Origin: Cryoendolithus antarcticus
Taxonomy: Eukaryota; Ascomycota; Dothideomycetes; Cladosporiales; Cladosporiaceae
Length of the DNA stretch: 64,000 bases
Direction: 5' to 3'
Assembly: GCA_002077065.1 (NCBI GenBank)
Contig: NAJO01000030.1
Span: 528,989 to 592,988, forward strand
The notes under the pieces were generated by a model. That model saw only the letters and a list, made by a program, of their open reading frames with translations, did not search any database and was not told the DNA's origin. Below, in pieces: positions 34,701 through 43,650 of this stretch (positions are counted from its first letter, which is position 1; every line of letters begins with the position of its first letter). The translations under genes were made by a program, and so were the position numbers.

Positions 34701-35228
34701 GGCACGACATGGACAGATGGGCAGCCCTCGAAGGTGGTGGCTGGACGGATGACCGCACTGGCGAACGCTGCCATGCAAGCTGTGGAGGCGCATAGCATCG
34801 ACCTTAACCCTGCATCGCTGTTCGTGTCACCGCTCGAGGACTACGATTTCGTCCTTCACCTCAGCCCGGTAGCATTTCGCTCCCGTAAGAAGTCCTCGAA
34901 GGGCCCAGTCTTCAAGAATCTCGAAGTGCAAACCCAAGCAGACACCTCACTTGTCGGTTTCCAACCTGCCCAAGATTTCTTAGCGGAGCTGCAGAATCTC
35001 TATGGCGCAGCAATTGTGTTCTTCAGCGGTGGTGCCGAGAGGAAGGTCATCGCGGGTCTGTGGAGTCCTTTGACTGCACCAAGGGCCTGGAAGGTCAATC
35101 TGCAGTATGCGACTTTGCCGATGAAAACCGACGCAGAGGTACTGGCGGAAATTGACAAGCAGAGCATCCTGAAGGAGATCGCCAGACTTGGAGGGAATGT
35201 GGTTGAGAGCGTGCAGATCAATCGCTGA
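31722..35228 (+). CDS. utp22: Utp22 / Nrap, U3 snoRNP and UTP-C component
   Basis: Intronless, 1168 residues from the Met at 31722 (ACCATGG context); an upstream in-frame Met at 31683 would add 13. Nucleolar protein of the small-subunit processome, with Rrp7 partnering and links to casein kinase II in yeast. An acidic N-terminus (SSEDDDDDSFAGFSGSEEDS) precedes the tandem Nrap D1-D6 domains, which are diverged polA-like nucleotidyltransferase folds. Recognisable blocks are SRGGFGNFEWGIVVALLLRG, AFWGDKAELRRFKDGSILES, LIKKWFASHLLSNHIPDDII and EDYDFVLHLSP. Length agrees with family members (about 1100-1250). The stop lies 14 bp from that of the next gene on the opposite strand. Confidence 0.95.
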   Translation: MAPSNAKRRKLEHVSSEDDDDDSFAGFSGSEEDSSETAQTSVTAESVGQNLAQGLGLDDGGIDEEPAENFGYSVHHEQAIFCASREKQALANGAAMTAQPKQIPVANKISCARSYESEKSKSGLFKLQVDDMLERVRPRQGKREAAAEAALHRLKQTIEQIAPRPAQSVADAERVLLKEKIVIPFPDPRPSKDVLYKLEYAKPANITVVGSHVLKVASAVRPLLQIDMVVQMPSQLLQSKDYLNYRFFYKRAYYLACVAAALSGAHGEEYSVSYSSMHDDALLPVIQVRPSISPSGVADKPAKANAWQIDIALSTADDVFSAEKLGMSKNCVRNNDEQTKAQDSATPLYNSSLRTCMLMKPYLVLQHKAASSCAAYRDACLMGGLWLDSRRLGSSISRGGFGNFEWGIVVALLLRGGGPNGKALLGPGYSSYQLFKATLQLLALQDLRKKPLVVGEAKLTLESSGSPVIWDAERSHNILYKMADWSYQALQSTAKRTLEALGDQRFDAFDSTFTTSVSSRLLDYDCLIELDHATLAKSATADRETSSPLLNDLYAMLRRGLGDRVEEADLHVPPTPDWSIGVARPMQSTGAVTVGLRVNQEHAHRLVDHGPSADNKTEAAAFRAFWGDKAELRRFKDGSILESLVWATEEAGQSVIEQICRHLLQKHFGAKVEGSVRFFDDDCSRLMRKANGNANFQPLMEAYKQLETDIRGLDALPLSIRQIMSADAQLRFSSIEAPSSTHGIKQSIPAAVNLQFEGSSRWPDDLVAVQRTKLAFLLKLSELMNDNVEEVKSRMGLENHGEDVLNQGFLDVTYNNGAAFRLRIHHEREQGMLERQMKLKDLDPKTKQISAIALASYKRDFVKGPAHTQAIAQLATRFPVFSGTVRLIKKWFASHLLSNHIPDDIIELFVARSFIQPYPWSVPSSMQTGFLRTLAWLAKWDWREEPLVVDMSGSGELKDVDYQAIRTRFEAWRKLDPALNRLVLFAASHVDHDGTTWTDGQPSKVVAGRMTALANAAMQAVEAHSIDLNPASLFVSPLEDYDFVLHLSPVAFRSRKKSSKGPVFKNLEVQTQADTSLVGFQPAQDFLAELQNLYGAAIVFFSGGAERKVIAGLWSPLTAPRAWKVNLQYATLPMKTDAEVLAEIDKQSILKEIARLGGNVVESVQINR

Positions 35229-35242
35229 ACGTCCGATTCCAA

Positions 35243-35986
35243 TCACTTTAACTTCTTCTCGCTCAATGGACTCCACGCCCAGGCAATCATCTTGCCATGA
35301 AGCTCGCTAGGCTTCCTGGGTCCAATTTCACTATCAACCCATAGCTCTGCATCAGTCCACGTAGCTCCAGACTCTCGCCCCTCGGGCACAAGCGCGTCCA
35401 AAGCAGCATATCGCTTGACCTCCCAGTCAGCCTCTGTCGGCTTCGAGTCATCGACAAGGACATTAGCAAGCCTCTTCGCCTTTCCCAGTGCCACATACAA
35501 GTCAGCGAAGCGCTTAGCATCGGTATTGCCCTCAAAATGCAACACATGTAGCCACTTCGCCACACAGCTTTTACCCAACAGCGGTTTGAAGCCATCCGCC
35601 CTCAACGCGGCTTTGGCAGTTGGATACGTTTCATCCGGCCAAATCCGGAAGAAGTCCATCGCCTCGCGAATGTTAGCGTTGCTCGCCGTTGGTCCTCCCC
35701 GCACCGAAGGGTGATGGGCTGCGCGATGATACATCGTGTTCACCGTCTGGAACTGACAAGTGAGCGACCGGCGCGAGATGATCTCGAGGGTGTGCCGAGC
35801 TGTCGCGAGGTCCCTGAAGCCTGTGCCATGGATCGTGGTTGCCGGGTTGTCATCCGTGTATAGGTGAGAGGTCTTCGGGTCCTTGGCTCTGGGTTGGTTG
35901 GGGAGCGGTGCGAGGAGGGACTGAGTTGGGGCTTTGAGAGGAGAGGCGCGGGAGGAAACAGTCTTGGCCTTAGGTGCTTTGGGCAT
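35243..35986 (-). CDS. Conserved fungal protein of unknown function
   Basis: Intronless, 247 residues. A basic, Pro/Ala-rich N-terminus (MPKAPKAKTVSSRASPLKAP, possibly nuclear) precedes a compact domain: GFRDLATARHTLEIISRRSL, then TCQFQTVNTMYHRAAHHP and a second half with WLHVLHFEGNTDAKRFADLY. The block around QFQTVNTMYHRAxHHP is one I associate with uncharacterised ascomycete proteins, but I cannot name a family. No signal peptide, membrane helix or catalytic motif is visible. The coding sequence has even, protein-like composition throughout. It is tail-to-tail with utp22, with only 14 bp between stops, so transcripts must overlap. Confidence 0.75.
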   Translation of the reverse strand: MPKAPKAKTVSSRASPLKAPTQSLLAPLPNQPRAKDPKTSHLYTDDNPATTIHGTGFRDLATARHTLEIISRRSLTCQFQTVNTMYHRAAHHPSVRGGPTASNANIREAMDFFRIWPDETYPTAKAALRADGFKPLLGKSCVAKWLHVLHFEGNTDAKRFADLYVALGKAKRLANVLVDDSKPTEADWEVKRYAALDALVPEGRESGATWTDAELWVDSEIGPRKPSELHGKMIAWAWSPLSEKKLK

Positions 35987-36277
35987 GATTGCTGTCGCAA
36001 CACGTCTGTGTATGAGTACTGATGAGATCTAGTTGCTCATTGAATGTATTGTCAATGGACTGCTACGTCACTTGTAATTTATCTGAGAAACATGTGACAG
36101 CGCGTGTCAAAGCGCGTCGTTGAGACCTCATCTCATGAACACCGCTGATATATCATTCAACACAACATCAGTCCTTACCAAGCATATCACTGTGGCAAAT
36201 GCATATGTTGGTATGGAAGATGTTCATAGCTCACGTTCGATCGATCACCTCCTCTTCTCCCACAACATAGAGTCATC

Positions 36278-39200
36278 ATGGACAACAACGAGACCCTCTC
36301 CCAGATAACCCAAGCACTTTCCGCCACCCTCGACCCCCGAATCAGCAACGAGTTTCGGCAGAATGCCCTTCAATACCTCGAGCACATCAAGACCGACTAC
36401 AACGCACCCCAATATGGCTTCTCACTCGCAGACGACTTTTCACAACCGACCGCAGTCAGGTACTACGGTCTTCAACTCCTCGAGTACGCAGTCAAGTACA
36501 GATGGGGCAAATACGACACGAAACAAGCCGATCAGCTGCGGTATTGGATCAAGTGTCTAGCCGGCAGCATCAGAGTCCAGGATGAGCTTTACATTCGAAA
36601 CAAAATTGCACAGCTGTGGGTTGAGGTTGCAAAGCGATGTTGGGGCGATGAGTGGATGGACATGGATACTTCACTTGTGACTCTATGGGAGAAGGCCTTC
36701 GAGGAGAAGGGATTTGTGAACAAAGTGTTCGTGCTCTACGTACTTGAGACACTCTCGGAGGATATTTGCAATCGGGAAGACACGAGTGCTGGACTACGAC
36801 TGGAGGTGCTTGGCGCGGCGCTAAATGAAATTATGATACCCAATGGCTTGTACGAAGAGCATTTGAGCACTCGCGGGACAAGTGCTGAGGTGAGAGCGGG
36901 AAAGGAGGGGTGGTTGGTGAGGATGACTAGCTACTTTGCTACGCTGGTTAAGGAGATTCACATTGGGAGCCGCGACGCCAACTTCCAGGACCTGAATCTG
37001 GTAGCAATAAAGTCGCTTAATGCGCTCAAACCGACATTCGCTTGGATCAGTCTGAAGGCTCTGCAGGAGATTCGATGCATTGATTGCTTATTTGTTCCCT
37101 TCCTAACCTCGGATCGGAGCCTGCAAAGCGCTGCTGTGGAGGCGATGTACTCGCTACTCAGCCGACCATATAGTGCGCACTTCCACGACAACTGGCTCGC
37201 CCTTGTGCACGAAGCACTGCTGCCGGAGCGTGTTGAGATGATCAGCAACGCGTTCCGCGACACAAGCTCGAGGGTACTAGACGACAGAGATGAAGTTGCA
37301 TACACACTGCAGAAGAAGATGAGTGAGCATCTGTCTGTTCTGGCCGACGCTGTGGCACTCCATCCTAAGCTCACGCAAGATCTGGATACGCCCGCGTTGT
37401 TCACATTACTGGCTGGCGTGCTGTCGAGCAAGAGTCTCATCGTCTCCATCCCGGTGCTTCATAGCTGGACCAAGCTTCTTGCTGTACAAGATACCGCTGT
37501 GATAGACTTCATCAGTCAGGCGCTTGCCACACTGTTGGAGATATGCAGTGCCAGGCTGCTCAATTACGAGGCTCTGCCAGAGGATTCGGACGATCCCATG
37601 GTACAATTCTTGTACGACGATTTCGACACCATGCCGGAGCGTCATGCCTTCCTGGGGAACTATCGACGCTATTGCATCACAGTAATTGAAACGATCTCGC
37701 GACAACGCCCGCTCGAAGCGCTCGAGCATGTGTTGGAGCGGACCAAGCAGATGCTGGCCGAAGGTCCCTACTCAACTGCACGTGGCTATGACGGGGCGAG
37801 GCATGTGAAGACATCTTTGCCCCATCTCGAGTTCGAAGCTCAGTATTCTGTGGTAAGCAGCGTACTCAAAGGGCTGGTAAGGTGGGAGACCGATGTAAGC
37901 ACACTGCCAGAAGACAGCACTCTCCAGTCACGAGCGGAGCAAGACCGTGCGCGTGCGAGTCAACTGCTTCAACAGTGGTGCTCATCCGTCTTCGACAACC
38001 CCATCGATGACCCAGAAGTGGCCGGTCACGTTGTCGTGCTCATCTCAACGATGTTGCGCAATAATGATTACGCTACGGACTTCGTACTCTACATGATCGA
38101 GAAGTTACTAGGCATGAGGATACCTGACGTTCCCGCCCTCGAGATATACTCGGAAGCTGTTAAGGGCTTCGAGACTCAGCGAGTGATGGAGCTACAGCGC
38201 CTGGGTGCAGTCTACGCCAATGATCTGCTGGTTGTATATCCCAGCATCGAGGGCCAGATCAATGGACTCACCGAGGCTCATGCCAGTGATCCACGCATCG
38301 TCTGGGCGTACAAATCATTGCTATTCATCATACAGCACCGTGCCACGACAGTCAGTGCAGATGTGCGGCAAGAGCGCCTGCAGGCGACAATGCAGCCGGT
38401 AATAGCAGCCTGGCAAAACCCTGCTCTGGGGGCTTCCTTCACCTCGTTCGCAGCTTTCTGCAAGACCACTGGCTTAGAACAGCTCCCCGACTTCTATCAA
38501 CAACATCGATTTGCCGCGGTGCAAGACTGGGGCGCACAACACCTGGATGAAGCAGGCCAGGCAACACAGGCGGATATCAAGAACCGCGGAGATCTCATGC
38601 CACTCCGCAGCACGAAGGCCCTGCTGGCGGCCTCTACTGAGAAGATGCTAGAAGGAAGCGAAGAGCACGAAATTGCCTGTGCAATATGGGCACCCACGCT
38701 ACCTGTCATTCTACCAACATTGCTGCAGATGATCCGCAATGCACAGGCATATAATAACCCGTCGAATTGGTCGCATCTCCCTGATGAGCTCCAATATGTA
38801 GTTAGACGCACACTTCAGGATCGATTCTGGCAATCCGGCATATCGAACGAGACCAAAGACGAGTTCTATGCGCGAGTAAGTGGCAGCAAGACGTCGTATG
38901 AGGGCTTCGCGTCGACCGTCAGGGGTACGCTGCGCAATGTGCGTGAGCAGGCGTACCACATACTGTATCTGATGACCAAATTTGAGGAGCAGTTCTATGG
39001 TTTACCGGAGTTCGCTGACCCGCTAGCACACGCGCTCTTCGATGATGCTGAGTATCTCTCGGCGAACCACTCGAATGCATTGGTCAATCTCACGACCGGG
39101 CTTGTACAACGATGTCCACCGCACCATCGAGCTCGATTCCTTCCACCTTTGCTCACAAGCTTCTTCACCACGCTCGACACAAAGATCACCACCGAGTGGC

Positions 39201-39967
39201 AGTCGATCATCCAGGTCACTGTACAGAACGGCGGCGACGAAGAAAATCTGTCCGAAGAGATGCGGCAAGAGAGTGTCTTACGCCAACTGACCTTCGCGGC
39301 AGTTTCTTTCGTAGCCTTCCTCGTAGACCGCTCGCAACCTCACTCGTCTCGCTCCGCCGGCAAGCCCAATATCTCCGACCTTGTACTCTCGGACTCCACA
39401 ATCCTCGAACCTCTACTGCTCTTCTGCACACACGCGCTCCGCGTCCGCGATACTCGCAGCAGCAGCACGATCTGTCGTCTCTTCACGCTCATTATCCCAA
39501 GCTTTACAGCCGACACTCCACCAGCCCCTCAAGTTCGGGACTTTATCAGTACGGAAGTGCTCAAAGCCTGCATTAGCTCAATCAACGAGCCCTACTTTGC
39601 GGATATGCAGCGTGATCTTGCCTCCCTCATAGCACTGATCGTCTCTCTATACTCACCTCTCACATCGACACCTTCCGAAGTTTTAGCATCGCTACCAGAG
39701 ATGAGCGCAGAGAGGGTGGCGAAGGATGTGAAAAAGATTTGTGGAGCTGCGAATGCGAGGGCACAGAGAGCGCTTGTGCTTGAGCTGTTGAAGGGTGTGC
39801 GGGGCGTCAGCATCTACGAGGCCGGCAGGATCGAGAGGGAGGTTGGTGGGCAAAGAAAGGGCCGGAGTGGTGTACAGGCTAGATTCATGGAGGCCGAGCA
39901 ACATGGCGCGGCGGAAGGGAGAGAAGTCGGGTTGGAGGATGTCGGAGGATTGTTCGGTGAGGTATAG
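36278..39967 (+). CDS. msn5: Msn5/exportin-5 type karyopherin
   Basis: Intronless, 1229 residues, in the range of yeast Msn5 and exportin-5 (about 1200). Importin-beta family transport receptor expected at the nuclear pore, carrying phosphorylated proteins and/or structured RNAs out of the nucleus with Ran-GTP. The N-terminus (ALSATLDPRISNEFRQNALQ, YYGLQLLEYAVKYRW) is the importin-beta N-terminal HEAT region. The rest is uninterrupted helical repeats, including LVTLWEKAFEEKGFVNKVFV, AVEAMYSLLSRPYSAHFHDN and HRARFLPPLLTSFFTTLDTK. The C-terminus is Arg/Gly-rich and ends in GLFGEV. The start lies in ATCATGGAC and has no competing upstream in-frame Met. Confidence 0.92.
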   Translation: MDNNETLSQITQALSATLDPRISNEFRQNALQYLEHIKTDYNAPQYGFSLADDFSQPTAVRYYGLQLLEYAVKYRWGKYDTKQADQLRYWIKCLAGSIRVQDELYIRNKIAQLWVEVAKRCWGDEWMDMDTSLVTLWEKAFEEKGFVNKVFVLYVLETLSEDICNREDTSAGLRLEVLGAALNEIMIPNGLYEEHLSTRGTSAEVRAGKEGWLVRMTSYFATLVKEIHIGSRDANFQDLNLVAIKSLNALKPTFAWISLKALQEIRCIDCLFVPFLTSDRSLQSAAVEAMYSLLSRPYSAHFHDNWLALVHEALLPERVEMISNAFRDTSSRVLDDRDEVAYTLQKKMSEHLSVLADAVALHPKLTQDLDTPALFTLLAGVLSSKSLIVSIPVLHSWTKLLAVQDTAVIDFISQALATLLEICSARLLNYEALPEDSDDPMVQFLYDDFDTMPERHAFLGNYRRYCITVIETISRQRPLEALEHVLERTKQMLAEGPYSTARGYDGARHVKTSLPHLEFEAQYSVVSSVLKGLVRWETDVSTLPEDSTLQSRAEQDRARASQLLQQWCSSVFDNPIDDPEVAGHVVVLISTMLRNNDYATDFVLYMIEKLLGMRIPDVPALEIYSEAVKGFETQRVMELQRLGAVYANDLLVVYPSIEGQINGLTEAHASDPRIVWAYKSLLFIIQHRATTVSADVRQERLQATMQPVIAAWQNPALGASFTSFAAFCKTTGLEQLPDFYQQHRFAAVQDWGAQHLDEAGQATQADIKNRGDLMPLRSTKALLAASTEKMLEGSEEHEIACAIWAPTLPVILPTLLQMIRNAQAYNNPSNWSHLPDELQYVVRRTLQDRFWQSGISNETKDEFYARVSGSKTSYEGFASTVRGTLRNVREQAYHILYLMTKFEEQFYGLPEFADPLAHALFDDAEYLSANHSNALVNLTTGLVQRCPPHHRARFLPPLLTSFFTTLDTKITTEWQSIIQVTVQNGGDEENLSEEMRQESVLRQLTFAAVSFVAFLVDRSQPHSSRSAGKPNISDLVLSDSTILEPLLLFCTHALRVRDTRSSSTICRLFTLIIPSFTADTPPAPQVRDFISTEVLKACISSINEPYFADMQRDLASLIALIVSLYSPLTSTPSEVLASLPEMSAERVAKDVKKICGAANARAQRALVLELLKGVRGVSIYEAGRIEREVGGQRKGRSGVQARFMEAEQHGAAEGREVGLEDVGGLFGEV

Positions 39968-40216
39968 GATTGGGAGGATCGATGCATGGAGGGTCCGGAT
40001 CGCCCATTGCGCGAACCTTGGGTGACTCACTGGCAAAAGGTGCATCGGGCTGAAGACCTTGTTGCATATGGGCTGCTCGACGCAGTGCTGCGTGGTAGAA
40101 CCAGACAAAATTCAGACAGAGCAGGCTTATTGACCAGCCTGACGTAGGACTTTTCGAAACCGCGCAAGCTTCATCTTTGACTGCCATCGTAGCCTCCTAT
40201 TACGACAGGGGATAAT

Positions 40217-40792
40217 CTATAGCATTACAAGGATAGCACCGGCTAAGACAACGGCGAGTCCCACAGTCTCGATGGCGACTTCATGCAAAGCAGCGCCAGT
40301 GTAGGGCACAACCGACGCCGTCGGCACAGGAGCCACACCACTAACATTACTTGTCGGCATCACCGTCCCATTTCCCAACACCGGCACGGTGATATTGAAC
40401 TGACTGCACACCTCACCAAACAACGTCGTGAACACTGGCAAATTGATCAGCTCGTACGGATTTACCAGGCCTGACAAATGACCACGTACAATGCAAATCA
40501 GCGCTTGGCATCTGACACTCGACGTTTATGCAAGCAGTGATATTTGTGAGGATGCCAGTCTGGCGATGGCAGTGGCATAGCTGATCGGCGTTGGTGCAGT
40601 TTACGGAGCTGATGGCTGCTGGGTCGCAGGATTTCTGTGCCGGTGTTCGTTAGAGGGGAGTATGTTAGTGCGCGGGCAGGCAGGTCCTACAATGCATGGC
40701 GTGAGCTGCTGAGCCAGAGGCCCGACTTGTGCAACGACGAGACTGAAGAGCAATGCGAGTAACGCGAATAGTCGCCATCTGATCGACATCAT
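40217..40792 (-). CDS. CFEM-domain GPI-anchored protein
   Basis: Exons 40792-40691, 40634-40517 and 40470-40217 give 157 residues. Signal peptide (RWRLFALLALLFSLVVAQ), then a CFEM cysteine pattern: TPCIKSCDPAA, NCTNADQLCHC, ITACINVEC. A Thr/Val/Pro-rich stalk with N-glycosylation sites (FNITVP, GNGTV) follows, then a C-terminal hydrophobic GPI-attachment signal (ETVGLAVVLAGAILVML). CFEM proteins sit on the cell surface; some bind haem, others act in wall structure or host contact. Introns are 56 nt (CTAAC branch) and 46 nt. The second splits a Cys codon (T|GC) and uses a GTCAGA donor; it is the only splice I could find that keeps the last cysteine and enters the GPI frame. The domain call is firm, the 46-nt intron less so. 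Confidence 0.82.
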
Positions 40793-42260
40793 GGCTGAGT
40801 AAGCTGGCTATGCTTGTGTCTCGCTGACGGAGTACACGAGTATGCAGCTGCACAGATTGCCCAACACTGCAGCTCCAGACAATTCGAGATAGACTGTCAC
40901 CGTCTTGAACGTCAATTGACCATAATCATGCAATCTTAAGGTTCGCCCATCACTCAGATCTGCCATGGTCGAATTCTTGGTCTTATCGTTGACGTCGAAC
41001 TGAGAACGCCCGAAAGGGAAATCCGCGCGGATGTTCAGTCTTCCGTACTAGCGGGACGTTGCAAGGTTACATGCCGGCAACCGGACTCCACGTTGTCTGT
41101 CTCCCTGGTTCCCCGACTCGTATCTCGAAAGTGAATCAGGTACTGTACAGTAGCGAAGCTTTCGTTCTCGCGTTTGCAGACTTTGGCATGGCGGCGGGAA
41201 TAAACCCTCGTCAATCGATGACACGGAATTGCTGCGCCGCACGCACGGCGATGACCTCAGCAGCACCAGCATACGACGATTGAGGTGTGTTGTGGTGAGC
41301 GCAGCGAGGGTCTCAGACCGCGCGTGTCCATAGCCAGTCTCGTACATGGCCAGTCTCGCACTCGCACATCCAGACCGATCCGACCAATTGAGACCAAGCG
41401 CAATCTCCAACCCAACATGTTCACGCACGACTCGGCTGTTCTCAACTCCGTCTTATTACCAAGCCTCCACAGCGTGCGGCTGAGCGCGCAACAGGGCCGA
41501 TGTAACAAGTGGCTCAAGAAATTGCGCGTGTCGCAAGACAAGCGCCAAAACGGTTGCTCTGCGCCATACCGGTGAAGTTAGACGACACCGCCTGGTGATC
41601 GGCGCATGGGGCTGTGGTGGTGGAGATGTGACGGGGAACGAAGACTTCTGACCATCGGAAGATAGCGAATGGAAGGTTTGCTGACTGATGATTGGCTTTG
41701 TGCTAGTTTTGACCGGTTTGCCTGTCAAGAGCATTCAAGCCCTGTCGTCTATCTGAAGTGTATGCGGCAATAAGGCGCGCCAGCTCGTCACTTTCGATGC
41801 CTCTTAGCATCGTCGTAGCGTTCCGAACAAGGCGATGCAGAATTTGGGCATTTCCCAATCTCGAGTCAATCGAATTTCATCACCCAGCCCCTCCCACGTC
41901 TTCCGACGTTCTCCACGCTGCGCCTGCAGATCTTCGCCCGCTTTTAGCAAAGCGAAAGCACTTACTAGTGCTGTAGCTTAGACACTGGCGCCGTAGATCA
42001 TTTGACACGTTGCTAGCCGCTTGCCGACTTGGAACATGTGCAATGTAGCGCCCATGTCGTTCCCACGTGCTGGGAATTGCGAAGGCTCGTGGGTTAGATT
42101 GCAAGGTATTTTGGTGACTTGCGATCCCTGCGACGTAGCAACGAAGCGGAAACGTCTCCCGTTACTGAGCGGACGACTCTCGCGAGTTGCGTTGAGCATT
42201 CGAAGCCATTGACATCGTGTATGGGTGTGTGTCTCCCGTATGTGTCGTGAAGAGTCTGGG
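40793..42260. other. Intergenic, 1468 bp, nothing recognised
   Basis: Upstream of the CFEM gene and downstream of the C2H2 gene. Several ORFs of 60-126 codons overlap on both strands around 41050-41580 with Arg/Ser/Cys-rich, non-protein-like composition. No RNA gene or repeat seen. Confidence 0.5.
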
Positions 42261-43650
42261 TCACTCTAACGCGTCGTCCAGTACCTGACCAGGCTTCGTG
42301 CACTTGTCGTGCGCAAGATGTCCGTTCCTCGCAGTCGTCCGTGTAAACTCGGCTCCGCACTTTGGGCAGTACGACTTCGAGGCAGTGCCAGACTTCTCTC
42401 GTTGATGACGGAGCAAGTTGCTGAATGTCGAGAATTGTCGCCCATTGCACCCATGTTCGAAGCATTGTGGCTTGGGTCGCTGATTGAGCACTCTGATTGA
42501 GGGATCCTCCTGTGGTAGCTTTGGAGAGACTTCATTCATGCTGCTTGCGACGAATGGAGTCTTGTAAGACATCGCTGGCGTTGTTGCGTAGCTTTGCGGC
42601 ATTGTTGGCGCGTTTGTGAAGGGCTGGCTGTACATGCTCGTGGTCTCGTACAGTGTGGACGTGCTAGCGACCGTCAGTCATCGTGCTTTCGTTGATAGAG
42701 TGCAGTGTTGCTTACCGCGACAGATTCTGGTTGTATGTTGCAGCCGAAGTCTGCATTCCAAGGTGCGGTGAGGGCAGTGGGCTTTGCGTCAACCCCGCGA
42801 TCGATGGTATCGTCTGATTCATCGGCATCGAGTATTCTGAGCTCGTGACTGCATCGTATGGGCTACTTACGCGACGGTAGCTTGAGCTGTACGATGAGTC
42901 TGTACTGCTTGCTATAGGCACTCCCGAGTGTCGACGATAGGATGGTGCGACCGGTCGACTTTGGTAGAGCGCTGGACTCGACGACAAAGCATGCGAATAC
43001 GGGTCCATAGATGCCATGATCATTGGCTGCGATCGCATCGACGAGTAGCTGGAATTATTGGAATAATCTACCGCAGGAAGTCAGCAATATGTACGGTCGA
43101 CAACCATGCGCATGTACTGACCACTTCCAGTTGCGTCGTACATGTTGGTAGCATACTGCGAAGGCAGCAGGTACCCTAGCGAGCTACTAAGGTTGTCAGT
43201 TGCAGTTCTTGGACCGAGCCGTGATGTCAATAATCCGCACCTCATCTCTGCAGTCGTAGTGACAGGATCAAAGCCGAAGCTTTGTGATTCTCCCGCCGTG
43301 GTCGTTGCGATCTCGTCTTGTGCATCGATCGCCAGGGTGGACACTTCGGAGTCTGAACGGGGAGGTGTTGGAGCAGTCCACTGAGGGAAAGCCTCAATGC
43401 TGCAAGGGACGAGGTACGGCTGCGATTGAGGCGATGGCTGCGGAGTGAGCCACTGGTAGTTCGTAACGTTGTTTGTGAATGCGTCGAGGTCCTGGGCGGT
43501 GGATTGGTTCAAGCACAGCTGCTCGAGACGATGTACCTGAGCAGCGGAGATTGACGGCGACCTCGATGCGCTTCTCTTGCGAATGCCGACAGGGTTGGCT
43601 GCAGAGTAGACAGAGAGGTTACTGTTTGTTCGCTCACGGAGGAAGTCCAT
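42261..43650 (-). CDS. C2H2-like zinc-finger protein, probable transcription factor
   Basis: Exons 43650-43122, 43067-42716 and 42663-42261 give 427 residues (introns 54 and 52 nt, CTGAC branches). The start MDFLRERTNSNLSVYS is chosen over upstream codons, which look like leader. The first 300 residues are Ser/Pro/Tyr/Gln-rich, as in activation domains. Near the C-terminus are two adjacent zinc units: CFEHGC to NLLRHQREKSG, where a second His is missing at normal spacing, and a regular CPKCGAEFTRTTARNGHLAH. A further GT-AG segment (43187-43240, 54 nt) could be an intron; removing it keeps the frame and yields 409 residues. No other family recognised. Regulation may be complex given the 3.6 kb of empty sequence upstream. 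Confidence 0.75.
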
